Shown: positions 1 to 9,020, counted from the stretch's first letter. The stretch: DNA of 64,000 nucleotides from Acidocella aromatica (GCF_014201825.1 NZ_JACHFJ010000003.1:124001-188000), one strand, 5' to 3'. Notes: a model not told the origin generated them from the sequence alone. Numbers and translations are program-made.

Positions 1-197
1 GGGTTGGCGTGGCAATCCTGCCCGCCAACGGTGATGCCGGACCCGGCCAGGGCGGTGGCGAAACGGTCGATGAGGGTGAAGGGCGGGCAGATCAGCAGGC
101 GGGTATGCAGCGTGGCGGCGCGCACCGCCTGGGCATAGCCCGCGACATCGGCCAGCCGCCCGTTCATCTTCCAGTTGCCTGCAATCAGTTGCCGCAT
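1..197 (-). CDS. tpiA: Triosephosphate isomerase, N-terminal part (runs off the left edge)
   Basis: The reverse strand encodes a protein beginning MRQLIAGNWKMNGRL and reaching VGGQDCHAN at the window edge. GNWKMNG, with the catalytic Asn and Lys, and the GGQ(D/N) segment are hallmarks of triosephosphate isomerase, which interconverts dihydroxyacetone phosphate and glyceraldehyde 3-phosphate in the cytoplasm. Only about 65 of roughly 250 residues are present. The start at 197 is chosen because an AGGGAGA ribosome-binding sequence lies a few bases upstream. An ATG five bases further upstream is in another frame. The gene is divergent from the isomerase gene at 327. Confidence 0.9.
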   Translation of the reverse strand, partial: MRQLIAGNWKMNGRLADVAGYAQAVRAATLHTRLLICPPFTLIDRFATALAGSGITVGGQDCHAN

Positions 198-270
198 GTC
201 ATGGTCTCCCTGTTCAGCCCGTAATGTTATGGCGCGGTCCCGGCAGATCCGCGCTCGTTGCATCCGTTAT

Positions 271-299
271 TTGCCGAGTCCCAGGGGTCTAGCTATAGA
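271..299 (+). promoter_or_regulatory. Putative sigma-70 promoter for the ppiD-trpEGDC operon
   Basis: TTGCCG at 271-276 and TATAGA at 294-299 are 17 bases apart, close to the housekeeping consensus. They lie 27 bases before the ATG at 327. No other promoter-like pair was seen between here and trpC, so this one may serve the whole tryptophan run. This is prediction by eye only. Confidence 0.5.
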
Positions 300-326
300 G
301 GCGGCGGTTTTGGGTAAAGAGAGCCG

Positions 327-2207
327 ATGCTGGTCTGGGTCCGTAAAATTATGAGCAACTGGGTGGCGCGGGGGTTTTTCGGCCTTCTTGTCGTCCTCTT
401 CCTGCTTTGGGGCATCTCCAACGTGTTCACGCTGGCAGGCGGAAGTACCGCCGTGGCGCGTGTCGCGGGTAAGCCGGTGGATATCTCGGCGGTGCAGGCG
501 GCGTATCAGGCGCTGCTGACCCAGGCGGCGCAGAACGGCCAGCCCCAGCCGGATGCGGCCACGCGCCAGCAGATTGCCGAACAGGCCCTGGCCCAGGTGC
601 TGCGCAAGCAGGTGCTGGAGCAGGAGGCGGGGCGGCTGGGTATCGCGGTGCCGGATTCGGCCATCCGCCAGATGCTGGACCAGATCCCCGCCTTCCAGAC
701 CAACGGCGTGTTCGACAAGGCGAAATTCGCCCAGGTACTGCAACAGAATAATAGCTCGCCGGACCAGTTCATCGCCGATGTGCGCCATGATCTGAGCGAC
801 CGCCAGCTGCTCGGCCCGATCATGGCCGGGGTGACGGCGCCCGATGCGCTGCTCAAGCCGATCTTCTCCGCCATGGCGGAGCAGCGCTTCGCCAGCACGG
901 TGCAGATCCCCGTCGCCACGCAGCCGCTCCCGGCCTCCCCCGATGACGCCACGCTGCAACGCTTCTGGCGCAACCACCCGGACCAGTTCACCGCGCCCGA
1001 GTACCGCAAGGTCAAGCTGGTGATCCTCTCCCCGGCGCTGCTGGCGCCCAGTGAACAGGTGCCTCAGGCCGATGTGGATGCCGCCATGGCTCATGCCGCC
1101 GGCACCGCGCCGAGCGTGCCGGAGCGCAGCGTGCAGGTGCTCTCGGTGGGCGACCTCGCCAGCTCCTCGCGCATCGAGGCGGCGTGGAAGAAGGGCAAGA
1201 GCTGGAGCGAGATCCAGGCCATGGCCAAGAGCTTCGGCGCCAGCGCCATCGAGCTTTCCAGCGCCACCCAGACGCAGATCCCCAACGCCAACCTCGCCGC
1301 CGCGGTGTTCGCCGCCGAGCCGGGCAAGGTGGTCGGGCCGATCGCGGGCGATACCGGCATGTATGTGTTCAAGGTGACGCAGACCGGCCAGAGCGGGCCG
1401 GACCAGGCCGCCCTGCGCGCTCAGGTGATGCAGCAATTGCAGTTGCAGAAGGCGCAGGCGGATGTCGCCCAGGATGTGGACGGGTTGCAGGACGCGCTGG
1501 CCGGGCAAACGCCGCTTGACCAGCTTCCGGCTAATCTCGGCCTCACCGCCGCCGAGGGCACGCTGGACGCCAACGGCAACACGCCGGACGGCACGCCCGC
1601 CCCGGTGCCGGGCGGGGACGCCCTGAAGGCCGCCGTGATCAAGGCCGCCTTCGCGGCGCATCAGGGCGACCCGGCGCAGCTCACCAATGGGCCCGATGGC
1701 AGCTATTTCGCGCTGACGGTCGATCAGGTGATCCCCCCGGCGCTCGCCCCCTTCGCGCAGGTGCGCGGCAAGGTGCTGAGCGCTTGGCTGGCCGACCAGC
1801 AGACCCGCGAGGCCGAGCAGAAGGCCGCCGACCTGCTTTACGCCGTGCAGCAGGGCCAGAAGCTCGACGCCCTGGCCGCCGCCAAGCATTACAGCGTGAC
1901 CACCACCCCGGCCATTACCCGCAACGGCCCGCCGCCCGCCGGGATCGACACGCAGTTCGTCAATGTGATGTTCAGCCTCAAGCCAGGGCAGGCGACGATG
2001 GAGCAGACCGCCACGGGCTTCACCGTGGCCGTACTGAGCCAGGTGGTGGACCCGACGCCTGAGCAGGACCCCGCGGATTACGCCCAGCTCACGCAGGCGA
2101 TGACAAAGCTCTTGCAGGAGGATATCGGTGAGAGCTTCCTTGACGGGCTGCAGCGGCGCGACAAGGTGTCTGTGAACCAGAAGCTGCTCTCGCAGTTGTA
2201 TCAATAA
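327..2207 (+). CDS. ppiD: SurA/PpiD-type membrane-anchored peptidyl-prolyl cis-trans isomerase
   Basis: This 626-residue protein has a short basic N-terminus followed by one hydrophobic segment (about residues 17-37) with no cleavage site, so it looks anchored in the inner membrane with a large periplasmic body. The next part (about 40-200) resembles the SurA/PpiD N-terminal chaperone domain. Residues about 225-355 resemble a parvulin (PpiC-type) rotamase domain. PpiD-type proteins help newly exported proteins fold. The gene ends 13 bases before trpE and is likely cotranscribed with it, an arrangement I recall from related alphaproteobacteria. The family is well supported; the exact PpiD orthology is less certain because parvulin active-site residues are poorly conserved here. 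Confidence 0.82.
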   Translation: MLVWVRKIMSNWVARGFFGLLVVLFLLWGISNVFTLAGGSTAVARVAGKPVDISAVQAAYQALLTQAAQNGQPQPDAATRQQIAEQALAQVLRKQVLEQEAGRLGIAVPDSAIRQMLDQIPAFQTNGVFDKAKFAQVLQQNNSSPDQFIADVRHDLSDRQLLGPIMAGVTAPDALLKPIFSAMAEQRFASTVQIPVATQPLPASPDDATLQRFWRNHPDQFTAPEYRKVKLVILSPALLAPSEQVPQADVDAAMAHAAGTAPSVPERSVQVLSVGDLASSSRIEAAWKKGKSWSEIQAMAKSFGASAIELSSATQTQIPNANLAAAVFAAEPGKVVGPIAGDTGMYVFKVTQTGQSGPDQAALRAQVMQQLQLQKAQADVAQDVDGLQDALAGQTPLDQLPANLGLTAAEGTLDANGNTPDGTPAPVPGGDALKAAVIKAAFAAHQGDPAQLTNGPDGSYFALTVDQVIPPALAPFAQVRGKVLSAWLADQQTREAEQKAADLLYAVQQGQKLDALAAAKHYSVTTTPAITRNGPPPAGIDTQFVNVMFSLKPGQATMEQTATGFTVAVLSQVVDPTPEQDPADYAQLTQAMTKLLQEDIGESFLDGLQRRDKVSVNQKLLSQLYQ

Positions 2208-2220
2208 CGTTGGATAGAGA

Positions 2221-3726
2221 ATGAACGCCGTTTCGCCAGACCGTTTCGAGAGTTTTCGCGCCGCCTACGACCAGGGACGCGGCGCGCTGGTCTGGCGGCA
2301 CGGGATCGCCGACCTGCTCACCCCGGTAGCCGCCTTTCTCAAGGTGGCGCATGGCCAGCCTTATTCTTTCCTGCTGGAGAGCGTGGAAGGCGGCGCGGTG
2401 CGTGGGCGCTATTCCGTTATCGCCATGTCGCCAGACCTGATCTGGCGCTGCGAGCACGGCATCGCCTCGATCAACAGCGACGCCCAGACCAGCCCCGACG
2501 CCTTCACCCCCGTGGGCGAGGCGCCGCTGAAGAACCTGCGCGCACTGATCGCCCAGACGAAGCTGGACGTGCCCGAATGCCTGCCGCCCATGACCGGCGG
2601 GCTGCTGGGCTATCTGGGCTATGACATGGTGCGGCTAATGGAGGAGCTGCCGGCGCTTAAGCCGGATGTGCTGGAAATCCCCGACGCCGTGCTGGCCCGC
2701 CCTGGCGTGTTCATCATCTTCGACAGCGTGACCGACGAGATGACCATCGCCGCCCCGGTCTATCCGCGTGAGGGCGTTTCCGCCGCCGAGGCGTTCGCGA
2801 GCGCCGAAACCCGGCTGAACGACGTGGCGGTGGCGCTGGAGCGCCCGGTGCCGCAGCTCAAGGGCCGCCTGCTGGAGCCGTTGGAGCAGAGTTCCAACAT
2901 GGAGAAGGAGGAGTTCCTCGGCGTCGTGGAGACGGCGAAGAACTATATCCGCGCGGGCGACGCCTTCCAGATCGTCCCCTCCCAGCGCTTCGAGGCCAGC
3001 TTCTCCCTGCCGCCCTTCGCGCTGTACCGCTCGCTCCGCCGCGTCAACCCGGCGCCGTTCCTGTTCTTCCTGGATTTCGGCAATTTCTGCGCCGTTGGTT
3101 CCAGCCCGGAGATCCTGGTGCGGCTGCGCGACGGCAAGGTGACGATCCGCCCGCTGGCCGGCACCCGCCGCCGTGGCGTGGACGCCGCGGAAGACCACGC
3201 GCTGGAAGAGGAGCTGCTGGCCGACCCGAAGGAGCGGGCCGAGCATCTGATGCTGCTCGACCTTGGGCGCAACGATGTCGGCCGTGTCGCCGAGATCGGC
3301 TCCGTGCGCGTGGTGGAGAGCTTCGTCATCGAGCGGTTCTCGCATGTGATGCACATTTCCTCGACCGTCGAGGGCAAGCTGCGCCCCGATCTCGACGCGT
3401 TGGACGCGTTGATCGCGGGTTTCCCCGCTGGTACGCTCTCGGGCGCTCCGAAGGTGCGGGCGATGGAGATCATCGAGGAACTGGAACCTTCCCGCCGGGG
3501 GCTGTATGCTGGGTGCATCGGCTATTTCGCCGCCAACGGCACGATGGACACCTGCATCGGCCTGCGTACGGCGGTGCTGAAGGATGGCAAGATGTACGTG
3601 CAGGCCGGTGTCGGCGTGGTCGCCGACTCGGATGCCGAGGCCGAATATGCCGAATCCGTGCAAAAGGCGCGGGCGTTGTTCCGTGCCGCTGAGGACGCGG
3701 TGCGCTATGTCGCCGCGCCGGAGTAA
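2221..3726 (+). CDS. trpE: Anthranilate synthase component I
   Basis: This 501-residue protein uses chorismate and ammonia from TrpG to make anthranilate, the first committed step to tryptophan. The N-terminal LLES motif (in YSFLLES) is the conserved tryptophan feedback site. The chorismate-binding domain follows, with the AVGSSPEILV and RPLAGTRRRG blocks and the FPAGTLSGAPKVRAMEII signature of the family. Length is normal. The start is an ATG 13 bases after the isomerase stop, with a purine-rich GGATAGAGA just before it. The gene is followed by trpG after six bases, so the two subunits are probably translated in close succession. Feedback inhibition is inferred from the intact LLES motif; no leader peptide or attenuator was seen upstream. 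Confidence 0.96.
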   Translation: MNAVSPDRFESFRAAYDQGRGALVWRHGIADLLTPVAAFLKVAHGQPYSFLLESVEGGAVRGRYSVIAMSPDLIWRCEHGIASINSDAQTSPDAFTPVGEAPLKNLRALIAQTKLDVPECLPPMTGGLLGYLGYDMVRLMEELPALKPDVLEIPDAVLARPGVFIIFDSVTDEMTIAAPVYPREGVSAAEAFASAETRLNDVAVALERPVPQLKGRLLEPLEQSSNMEKEEFLGVVETAKNYIRAGDAFQIVPSQRFEASFSLPPFALYRSLRRVNPAPFLFFLDFGNFCAVGSSPEILVRLRDGKVTIRPLAGTRRRGVDAAEDHALEEELLADPKERAEHLMLLDLGRNDVGRVAEIGSVRVVESFVIERFSHVMHISSTVEGKLRPDLDALDALIAGFPAGTLSGAPKVRAMEIIEELEPSRRGLYAGCIGYFAANGTMDTCIGLRTAVLKDGKMYVQAGVGVVADSDAEAEYAESVQKARALFRAAEDAVRYVAAPE

Positions 3727-3732
3727 CAAGCC

Positions 3733-4326
3733 ATGATCCTGCTTATCGACAATTACGACAGCTTCACCTTCAACCTCGTACAGTTCTTCGGCGATCTCGG
3801 CGCGGACTGCCTGGTGAAGCGTAACGACGCGCTGACCGCCGAAGAGGCGCTGGCCCTGAACCCGGAGGCCATCGTGCTCTCCCCTGGCCCCTGCACGCCC
3901 AACGAGGCGGGCATCTGCCTGGACATGGTGAAGCTGGCCGCCGAGCGCCGCGTGCCGCTGTTCGGCGTGTGCCTGGGGCATCAATCCATCGGCCAGGCCT
4001 TTGGTGGCGAGGTGATCCGGGGTGCTGAGCCAGTGCATGGCAAGACCAGCCCGATCTTCCACGACAATACGGACATCTTCTCCGGCCTACCCAACCCCTT
4101 CACCGCCACGCGCTATCACTCGCTGATCGTGCGCCGCTCCACCATGCCGGACTGCCTGGTGGCCACGGCCTGGACCGAGGATGGCACCGTGATGGGCCTG
4201 CGCCACGCCACCCTGCCGATCTATGGCGTGCAGTTCCACCCGGAGAGCATCGCCACCTCTGGCGGGCACCAGATTCTGGGGAATTTCCTGCGCCTGGCGC
4301 GCGAGGCTCAGCCGGTCGCCGCATGA
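3733..4326 (+). CDS. trpG: Anthranilate synthase component II (glutamine amidotransferase)
   Basis: This 197-residue class I glutamine amidotransferase supplies ammonia to TrpE. The nucleophile Cys lies in [11 protein letters not shown], the partner His and Glu in HPESIAT, and the N-terminal [15 protein letters not shown] is typical of TrpG/PabA. A PabA role in folate synthesis is possible because some bacteria share this subunit, but its place between trpE and trpD makes the tryptophan role primary. The stop codon overlaps the trpD start as ATGA, so translation is probably coupled. Confidence 0.96.
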   Translation: MILLIDNYDSFTFNLVQFFGDLGADCLVKRNDALTAEEALALNPEAIVLSPGPCTPNEAGICLDMVKLAAERRVPLFGVCLGHQSIGQAFGGEVIRGAEPVHGKTSPIFHDNTDIFSGLPNPFTATRYHSLIVRRSTMPDCLVATAWTEDGTVMGLRHATLPIYGVQFHPESIATSGGHQILGNFLRLAREAQPVAA

Positions 4327-5336
4327 GCGTTTCGCTCAAACCTGTGCTGGCACGCCTCGGCAGGGGCGAGACGCTGAGCGTGGCCGAGGCCGAGGCGGCG
4401 TTCGGTATCATCATGGACGGGCAGGCGACTCCGGCGCAGATTGGTGGCTTGCTGATGGCCATGCGGGCAAGGGGCGAGACCGTGGCCGAGCTGACCGGCG
4501 CGGTGACGGCGATGCGCGCACGCATGACGCGGATCGAAGCGCCGGAAGGAGCCATCGATGTCTGCGGCACGGGGGGCGACGGTGCGGCCAGCCTGAACAT
4601 CTCCACCGCCGTCACCTTCGTGCTCGCGGGTTGCGGCGTGACGGTGGCCAAGCATGGCAACAAGGCGCTCTCCTCCCGCTCGGGTGCGGCGGATGCGCTC
4701 GTGGCCCTGGGCGTGAACATCGAAGCGCCGATCGAGCGGCTCTCCGCGATTATGCGTGAGGTCGGCTGCGTGTTCCTGTTCGCGCCGCGCCATCATCCGG
4801 CGCTGCGCCACGCCGCCCCGGTGCGGGTGGAGCTGGGCACGCGCACGCTGTTCAACCTCACCGGCCCGCTGGCCAACCCCGCCGGTGTGAAGCGTCAACT
4901 CGTGGGGGTGTACGATCCCGCCTGGGCCCGCCCCGTGGCGGAGACGCTGCGCGATTTGGGCAGCGAGTCGGCCTGGGTGGTGCATGGCGGCGGGTTGGAT
5001 GAGCTGATCCTCTCCACCGAGAACCATGTCGTCTCGCTGCATCACGGGGAGATCAAGGAATTCACCGTGACAGCGGCGGATGCCGGGCTGTCTCCCGTGC
5101 CGCTGGAGGCGCTGAAAGGCGGCGATGCGGCTGAGAATGCGGCGGCGCTACGGGCGGTGCTGCATGGCGCGCGCAACGGCTATCGCGACACCATATTATT
5201 TAATGCCGCCGCGGCGCTGATCGTGGCGGAACATGTGGAAACCCTGCCCGAGGGCGTGGCCCGGGCGGCGGCGGCAATCGACACCGGAGCCGCAGCCGAT
5301 GTGCTGGAGCGGCTCAAGATGGTGTCCGCACAATGA
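4323..5336 (+). CDS. trpD: Anthranilate phosphoribosyltransferase
   Basis: This 337-residue enzyme joins anthranilate to phosphoribosyl pyrophosphate. It carries the family signature CGTGGDG with the downstream [11 protein letters not shown] segment, and [15 protein letters not shown], which forms the phosphoribosyl pyrophosphate and anthranilate sites. The gene starts inside the last four bases of trpG, and its own last four bases overlap trpC (ATGA), so trpG, trpD and trpC form a translationally coupled set. Length and motifs are normal. trpF, trpA and trpB are not in this window. Confidence 0.96.
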   Translation: MSVSLKPVLARLGRGETLSVAEAEAAFGIIMDGQATPAQIGGLLMAMRARGETVAELTGAVTAMRARMTRIEAPEGAIDVCGTGGDGAASLNISTAVTFVLAGCGVTVAKHGNKALSSRSGAADALVALGVNIEAPIERLSAIMREVGCVFLFAPRHHPALRHAAPVRVELGTRTLFNLTGPLANPAGVKRQLVGVYDPAWARPVAETLRDLGSESAWVVHGGGLDELILSTENHVVSLHHGEIKEFTVTAADAGLSPVPLEALKGGDAAENAAALRAVLHGARNGYRDTILFNAAAALIVAEHVETLPEGVARAAAAIDTGAAADVLERLKMVSAQ

Positions 5337-6145
5337 GTGGAACTGTGGCTGACAAAGACATTCTGGCGCAAATCTGCGCCGATAAGCGTGAAGAAATCAT
5401 CGCCCGGCAGGCGGTTGCGCCGCTGGACGAGATCAAGCAGGCGGCGCGTGACGCCGACAAGCCGCGTGGCTTCGGCCGGGCGCTGATGGACGCGGTGGCC
5501 GCCGGGCATCCGGGGCTGATCGCCGAGATCAAGAAGGCTTCGCCCTCGGGCGGGCTGATCCGCCCGGATTTCGATCCGGCGATGCTGGCCCACGCCTATG
5601 CCGAAAACGGTGCGGCCTGCCTCTCAGTGCTCACCGACGAGAAATATTTCTCCGGCAGCACGGCTTATCTAAAGGCGGCGCGGGCGGCGGTGAAGTTGCC
5701 GGTGCTGCGCAAGGATTTCATGCTCGACCCCTGGCAGATCTACGAAAGCCGGGCGATGGGCGCGGATTGCATCCTACTGATCATGGCGGCCCTTGAGGAC
5801 GGTCAGGCGCGGGAGCTGGAGGAACTGGCCCGTGCCCTGGACATGGACGTGCTGGTGGAAGTGCACAACGAGGAAGAACTGGAGCGGGCGCTGTGCCTGC
5901 AGTCGCCGCTGCTCGGCATCAATAACCGCAACCTCAAGACCATGGTGACCTCGCTGGAAACCACTGAGACGCTCTCGCGCCTCTGCCCGCCGGACCGCTT
6001 CCTCATCTCGGAATCGGGCATTAAGACCAATGCGGACGTGGTGCGTTTGCAGCAGGCCGGGGTGCAGGGCTTCCTGGTCGGCGAGTCGCTGATGCGCCAG
6101 GACGATATAGGCGCTGCCGTGCGCTCGCTACTCGGGGTTGAATAA
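5333..6145 (+). CDS. trpC: Indole-3-glycerol phosphate synthase
   Basis: This 270-residue TIM-barrel enzyme closes the indole ring in tryptophan synthesis. Visible motifs are IKKASPSGG near the N-terminus, [21 protein letters not shown] with the catalytic Lys, GINNRNLKT, and LISESGI in the phosphate-binding region. It is a single-domain TrpC, not fused to TrpF as in enterobacteria. An ATGA overlap couples it to trpD. In many alphaproteobacteria moaC and moeA separate trpC from lexA. Here lexA follows after a 109-base regulatory gap. No clear terminator follows trpC. Confidence 0.96.
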   Translation: MSGTVADKDILAQICADKREEIIARQAVAPLDEIKQAARDADKPRGFGRALMDAVAAGHPGLIAEIKKASPSGGLIRPDFDPAMLAHAYAENGAACLSVLTDEKYFSGSTAYLKAARAAVKLPVLRKDFMLDPWQIYESRAMGADCILLIMAALEDGQARELEELARALDMDVLVEVHNEEELERALCLQSPLLGINNRNLKTMVTSLETTETLSRLCPPDRFLISESGIKTNADVVRLQQAGVQGFLVGESLMRQDDIGAAVRSLLGVE

Positions 6146-6169
6146 CCAGAGCGCGGGCGATTGTAACGC

Positions 6170-6199
6170 TTGACGCGCAAACGAGAACCAAACTAGAAC
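6170..6199 (+). promoter_or_regulatory. lexA promoter with overlapping alphaproteobacterial SOS box
   Basis: GAAC at 6185-6188 and GAAC at 6196-6199 are separated by seven bases. On the opposite strand this reads GTTC-N7-GTTC, the established LexA operator of alphaproteobacteria. A promoter fits around it: TTGACG at 6170-6175 and TAGAAC at 6194-6199 with an 18-base spacer. The second operator half therefore lies on the -10 element, so bound LexA would block RNA polymerase. This is a clear case of probable autoregulation. Confidence 0.8.
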
Positions 6200-6254
6200 A
6201 TGGCGCAAGTTAGCGCTTTGTTCTTAAAGCGCCTTGGCCGGTTTGGAGAGCTGC

Positions 6255-6953
6255 ATGCTGACGACGAAGCAACATGAGCTGCTTGTGTTCATCGACAAGC
6301 ATCTGCGTGAGACCGGGTGCAGCCCGAGCTTCGAGGAAATGAAGGAAGCGCTGGATCTGCGCTCCAAATCCGGCATCCACCGGCTGATCACGGCGCTGGA
6401 GGAGCGAGGCTTTTTGCGTCGCCACAAGCACCGCGCCCGCGCGCTGGAGGTGGTGCGCCTCTCGGACGATCTGGCTCCGCCCGAGCGCAGCCTGCCGCGC
6501 TTCGCTCCCAACGTCATCCAGGGCAATTTCTCAGGCAAGCTGCCCGGCGTGCGCGCCGCCAGCGAGGTTGGGGCGGTCAGCCTGCCGCTTTATGGGCGTA
6601 TTGCCGCGGGCCTGCCGATCGAGGCGCTGCGCGACGAGGCTGAGCAGGTGGATGTGCCGCTGGCGCTGCTCGGCAATGGGGATCATTTCGCCTTGAAGGT
6701 CGATGGGGACTCGATGGTCGAGGCCGGGATTCTGGATGGCGATATCGTCGTCATCCGCAAGGGCGACACGGCCGAGAACGGCCAGATCATCGTCGCCCTG
6801 GTGGATGAGAACGAGGTGACGCTGAAACGCTTGCGCCGCCGGGGCAATTCCATCGCGCTGGAGCCGGCGAACGTCCGGTACGAAACCAAGATCTACCCGC
6901 CTGAGCGCGTGCGCGTGCAGGGTAAGCTGGTCGCCCTGCTGCGGCGGTATTGA
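6255..6953 (+). CDS. lexA: LexA repressor, SOS regulator
   Basis: From the ATG at 6255 this is a 232-residue repressor. An N-terminal winged-helix domain (about 1-70, starting [13 protein letters not shown]) binds SOS boxes, and a C-terminal S24 self-cleaving domain follows. The Ala118-Gly119 scissile bond lies in GRIAAG, the catalytic Ser153 in GDSMVEAG and Lys191 in EVTLKRL, so RecA-stimulated autocleavage should work. The frame stays open upstream to a TTG at 6234, but GGAGAG sits properly before 6255 and LexA family proteins begin at this Met. An SOS box lies upstream. No DNA-damage target gene follows it in an operon. Confidence 0.96.
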   Translation: MLTTKQHELLVFIDKHLRETGCSPSFEEMKEALDLRSKSGIHRLITALEERGFLRRHKHRARALEVVRLSDDLAPPERSLPRFAPNVIQGNFSGKLPGVRAASEVGAVSLPLYGRIAAGLPIEALRDEAEQVDVPLALLGNGDHFALKVDGDSMVEAGILDGDIVVIRKGDTAENGQIIVALVDENEVTLKRLRRRGNSIALEPANVRYETKIYPPERVRVQGKLVALLRRY

Positions 6954-6966
6954 AAGTTTTTTTGGT

Positions 6967-6995
6967 GCCGCTTGTTGTGGAAAAGCAGCGTTTTT
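6967..6995 (+). terminator. lexA terminator, degenerate copy of a repeated terminator element
   Basis: GCCGCTT at 6967-6973 and AAGCAGC at 6983-6989 form an imperfect stem with one mismatch. GTTTTT (6990-6995) follows. The flank AGTTTTTTTGGTGCCGC matches the start of two better copies at about 46241 and 56701, each also just after the stop codon of a plus-strand gene. Confidence 0.6.
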
Positions 6996-7005
6996 GAAGA
7001 TGACG

Positions 7006-7040
7006 GCTCAGCGCGCTTGAAGCAGTGGCGCGCGCTGAGC
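7006..7040. repeat. Perfect 11-bp inverted repeat between convergent genes
   Basis: GCTCAGCGCGC (7006-7016) is mirrored exactly by GCGCGCTGAGC (7030-7040) with a 13-base loop. It sits between the end of lexA and the end of the helicase gene. It may help end helicase transcription on the minus strand, but no clean T-run follows on either strand, so it is not called a terminator. Confidence 0.55.
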
Positions 7041-7062
7041 AGCATCAAGACCTCTTTTAGCT

Positions 7063-8811
7063 TTAGCGCACGCCCTTCGTGGCCTTGTTCTTGCGCCGGC
7101 GCTGCTGTTCGTTCGGCGGGCCGGCGTTGTCGCGTGCGGGTTTGTTAAAGGGCTTGCCAGCGGGCTTTTGGCCTTGCGGACGCGGTGTTCTCGGCCCGCT
7201 TGGGCTCGGCGGGGTGGCGGGTTCGATCGGCAGATCCGACGGCCCGACCTGTGCCGCCGCCGCGTAGAACGACTCCGCCGCCGAGGCGAGAATCTCGAAC
7301 TTGGTCTCGCGGTCGAAGATGCGGATCGCACCGATTTCGGCCTTGGTGATGCCGCCGCGCTTGCACAACAGCGGGATCAGCCATTTCGGGTCGGCATTGT
7401 TCTGGCGCCCGGTGGGCAGGCGGAACCACACGCCATTGCCGCTTCCCGTCACCGCCCCGATGGGCTGCGACTTGGAGGGGCGGGCCGGACGGGATTGCTC
7501 CAGTGGCAGGATCGTCACATGCGCGGGCTCGGGCAGATGCGCCTGGGCCAGCCGGACGAACGCGGCGGCGATGGCCTCGGGGGAGAAGCGCTCAAGCAGG
7601 CCGGCGGCCGCGCTCTGCTGCTCTGGATCCGGGGTTTGGGTGAGCAGCGGGTGTTCGAGCAGGCGCTCGCCATCCAGCGCGCGGATCTGCTCCGGGGTGG
7701 GCGGGGTGTGCCAGGTGGCCTCGATATTGGCCGAGCCCAGCAGCATCTCGGCGCGGCGGCGCTTGACCGGCGAGACCAGCAGCACGCACACGCCCTTGCG
7801 CCCGGCGCGGCCGGTGCGGCCGGAGCGGTGCAGCAGGGTGGCCTTGTTGGTCGGCAGGTCGGCATGGATGACGAGGCCGAGATCCGGCAGATCCAGCCCG
7901 CGGGCCGCGACGTCGGTGGCGATGCAGACCTGGGCGCGGCCCTCGCGCAGCGCGTTCAGCGCCGTGTTTCGTTCGGCCTGGGACAGCTCGCCCGAGAGCG
8001 CCACGGCGTTGAAGCCGCGCGCCAGCAGGCTGGCGTGCAGGTGGCGCACATTGTCGCGCGTGGCGCAGAACACGATCGCCCGCGCTTCCTGCGCGCGCAG
8101 CAGGTTCACTAGCGCTGCCTCAATCTCGTGCCCGGGGGCGACGATGGCCCGGTATTCGATATCCGCGTGAGGCTCGGTGCGGGAGACCGTGTCGATGCGG
8201 AGCGCATTATGCTGGTAGGTGCGGGCGAGGGACGCAATCTCGCGCGAGATGGTGGCGGAGAAGAGCAGGGTGCGGCGGCTCTCGGGCGCGGCGGAGAGGA
8301 TGAAGTCCAGCTCATCCTTGAAACCGAGGTCGAGCATTTCGTCGGCCTCGTCCAGCACCACGGCCTCAAGCTCGGAGAGGTTGAGATTGCCACGGTCGAT
8401 ATGGTCTTGCAGCCGCCCCGGCGTGCCGACGACGATATGGCAACCCGCGGAGAGCTGCCGGGACTCGCGGCGCGGGTCCATGCCGCCGACGCAGGAGACG
8501 ATGCGCCCGCCCGCTTTTTCGTACAGCCAGGTGAGTTCGGCATGCACCTGCAAGGCCAGCTCGCGCGTGGGGGCGATAACCAGCACCAGCGGGTGCCGCG
8601 TGGCGGGCAGGGCCGGGTTGGCGCCGAGAATGGTGCTGGCCAGAGCCAAGCCAAAGGCCACGGTCTTGCCGGAGCCGGTCTGGGCGGAAACGAGGAGGTC
8701 GCGCCCCTCGGCCTCGGGCTGCAGCACGGCAAGCTGCACCGAAGTGGGGTTGGAATAGCCGCGCTCGGTGAGCGCTTCGGCCAGGGCCGGATTGTCAATG
8801 GGGAAAGCCAT
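7063..8811 (-). CDS. DEAD-box RNA helicase with DbpA-type RNA-binding domain
   Basis: From the ATG at 8811 this is a 582-residue ATP-dependent RNA helicase. Motifs in order are the Q motif region (about 15-30), AQTGSGKT Walker A (43-50), PTRELALQ, GTPGRLQDHI, DEAD (154-157), SAT, and HRSGRTGRAGRKG in the second RecA-like lobe. A DbpA/CsdA-type domain follows (GNGVWFRLPTGR through about 60 residues), then a Pro/Lys/Arg-rich tail. The family acts in ribosome assembly and RNA remodelling, and CsdA members act in the cold. The frame extends upstream to 8859, but the MAFPIDNPALAEAL start matches helicase N-termini. It is divergent from a cold-shock gene, which supports a cold-adaptation role without proving it. 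Confidence 0.92.
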   Translation of the reverse strand: MAFPIDNPALAEALTERGYSNPTSVQLAVLQPEAEGRDLLVSAQTGSGKTVAFGLALASTILGANPALPATRHPLVLVIAPTRELALQVHAELTWLYEKAGGRIVSCVGGMDPRRESRQLSAGCHIVVGTPGRLQDHIDRGNLNLSELEAVVLDEADEMLDLGFKDELDFILSAAPESRRTLLFSATISREIASLARTYQHNALRIDTVSRTEPHADIEYRAIVAPGHEIEAALVNLLRAQEARAIVFCATRDNVRHLHASLLARGFNAVALSGELSQAERNTALNALREGRAQVCIATDVAARGLDLPDLGLVIHADLPTNKATLLHRSGRTGRAGRKGVCVLLVSPVKRRRAEMLLGSANIEATWHTPPTPEQIRALDGERLLEHPLLTQTPDPEQQSAAAGLLERFSPEAIAAAFVRLAQAHLPEPAHVTILPLEQSRPARPSKSQPIGAVTGSGNGVWFRLPTGRQNNADPKWLIPLLCKRGGITKAEIGAIRIFDRETKFEILASAAESFYAAAAQVGPSDLPIEPATPPSPSGPRTPRPQGQKPAGKPFNKPARDNAGPPNEQQRRRKNKATKGVR

Positions 8812-8931
8812 AGCGGCTCTTACGGCGCGGCAACGCGCAGAGCAAGCGCGCCGAGCCATGCTATTTGCGAAGGGCTACGGAAAACCGCGGTATTTTATGC
8901 AGTGATGCGGGGTACCTGCTCCATTTCGGGA

Positions 8932-8991
8932 TTGAAGCCCTAGCCTTGCTGCCCTATGGTCGATGGCGTCCGGTCGAAAACACCGGACGCC
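8932..8991 (+). promoter_or_regulatory. Cold-shock gene promoter and 5'-terminal hairpin
   Basis: TTGAAG (8932-8937) and TATGGT (8955-8960) are 17 bases apart, a moderate sigma-70 match that predicts a start near 8966. Exactly there begins a perfect 10-bp stem: GGCGTCCGGT (8965-8974), loop CGAAAAC, ACCGGACGCC (8982-8991). The message would thus begin with a strong hairpin, followed by about 30 unpaired bases before the GTG at 9021. A role in mRNA stability or temperature response is inference. Confidence 0.5.
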
Positions 8992-9020
8992 CTGAAAGAT
9001 CACAGAGGACAGTTTTTATA

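Noticed and set aside
267-2204. A 645-residue open frame antisense to the ppiD-like gene
   Set aside because: The plus-strand protein has clear SurA/PpiD features and joins the trp operon. The antisense product is Arg/His/Leu-rich with no recognisable domain.
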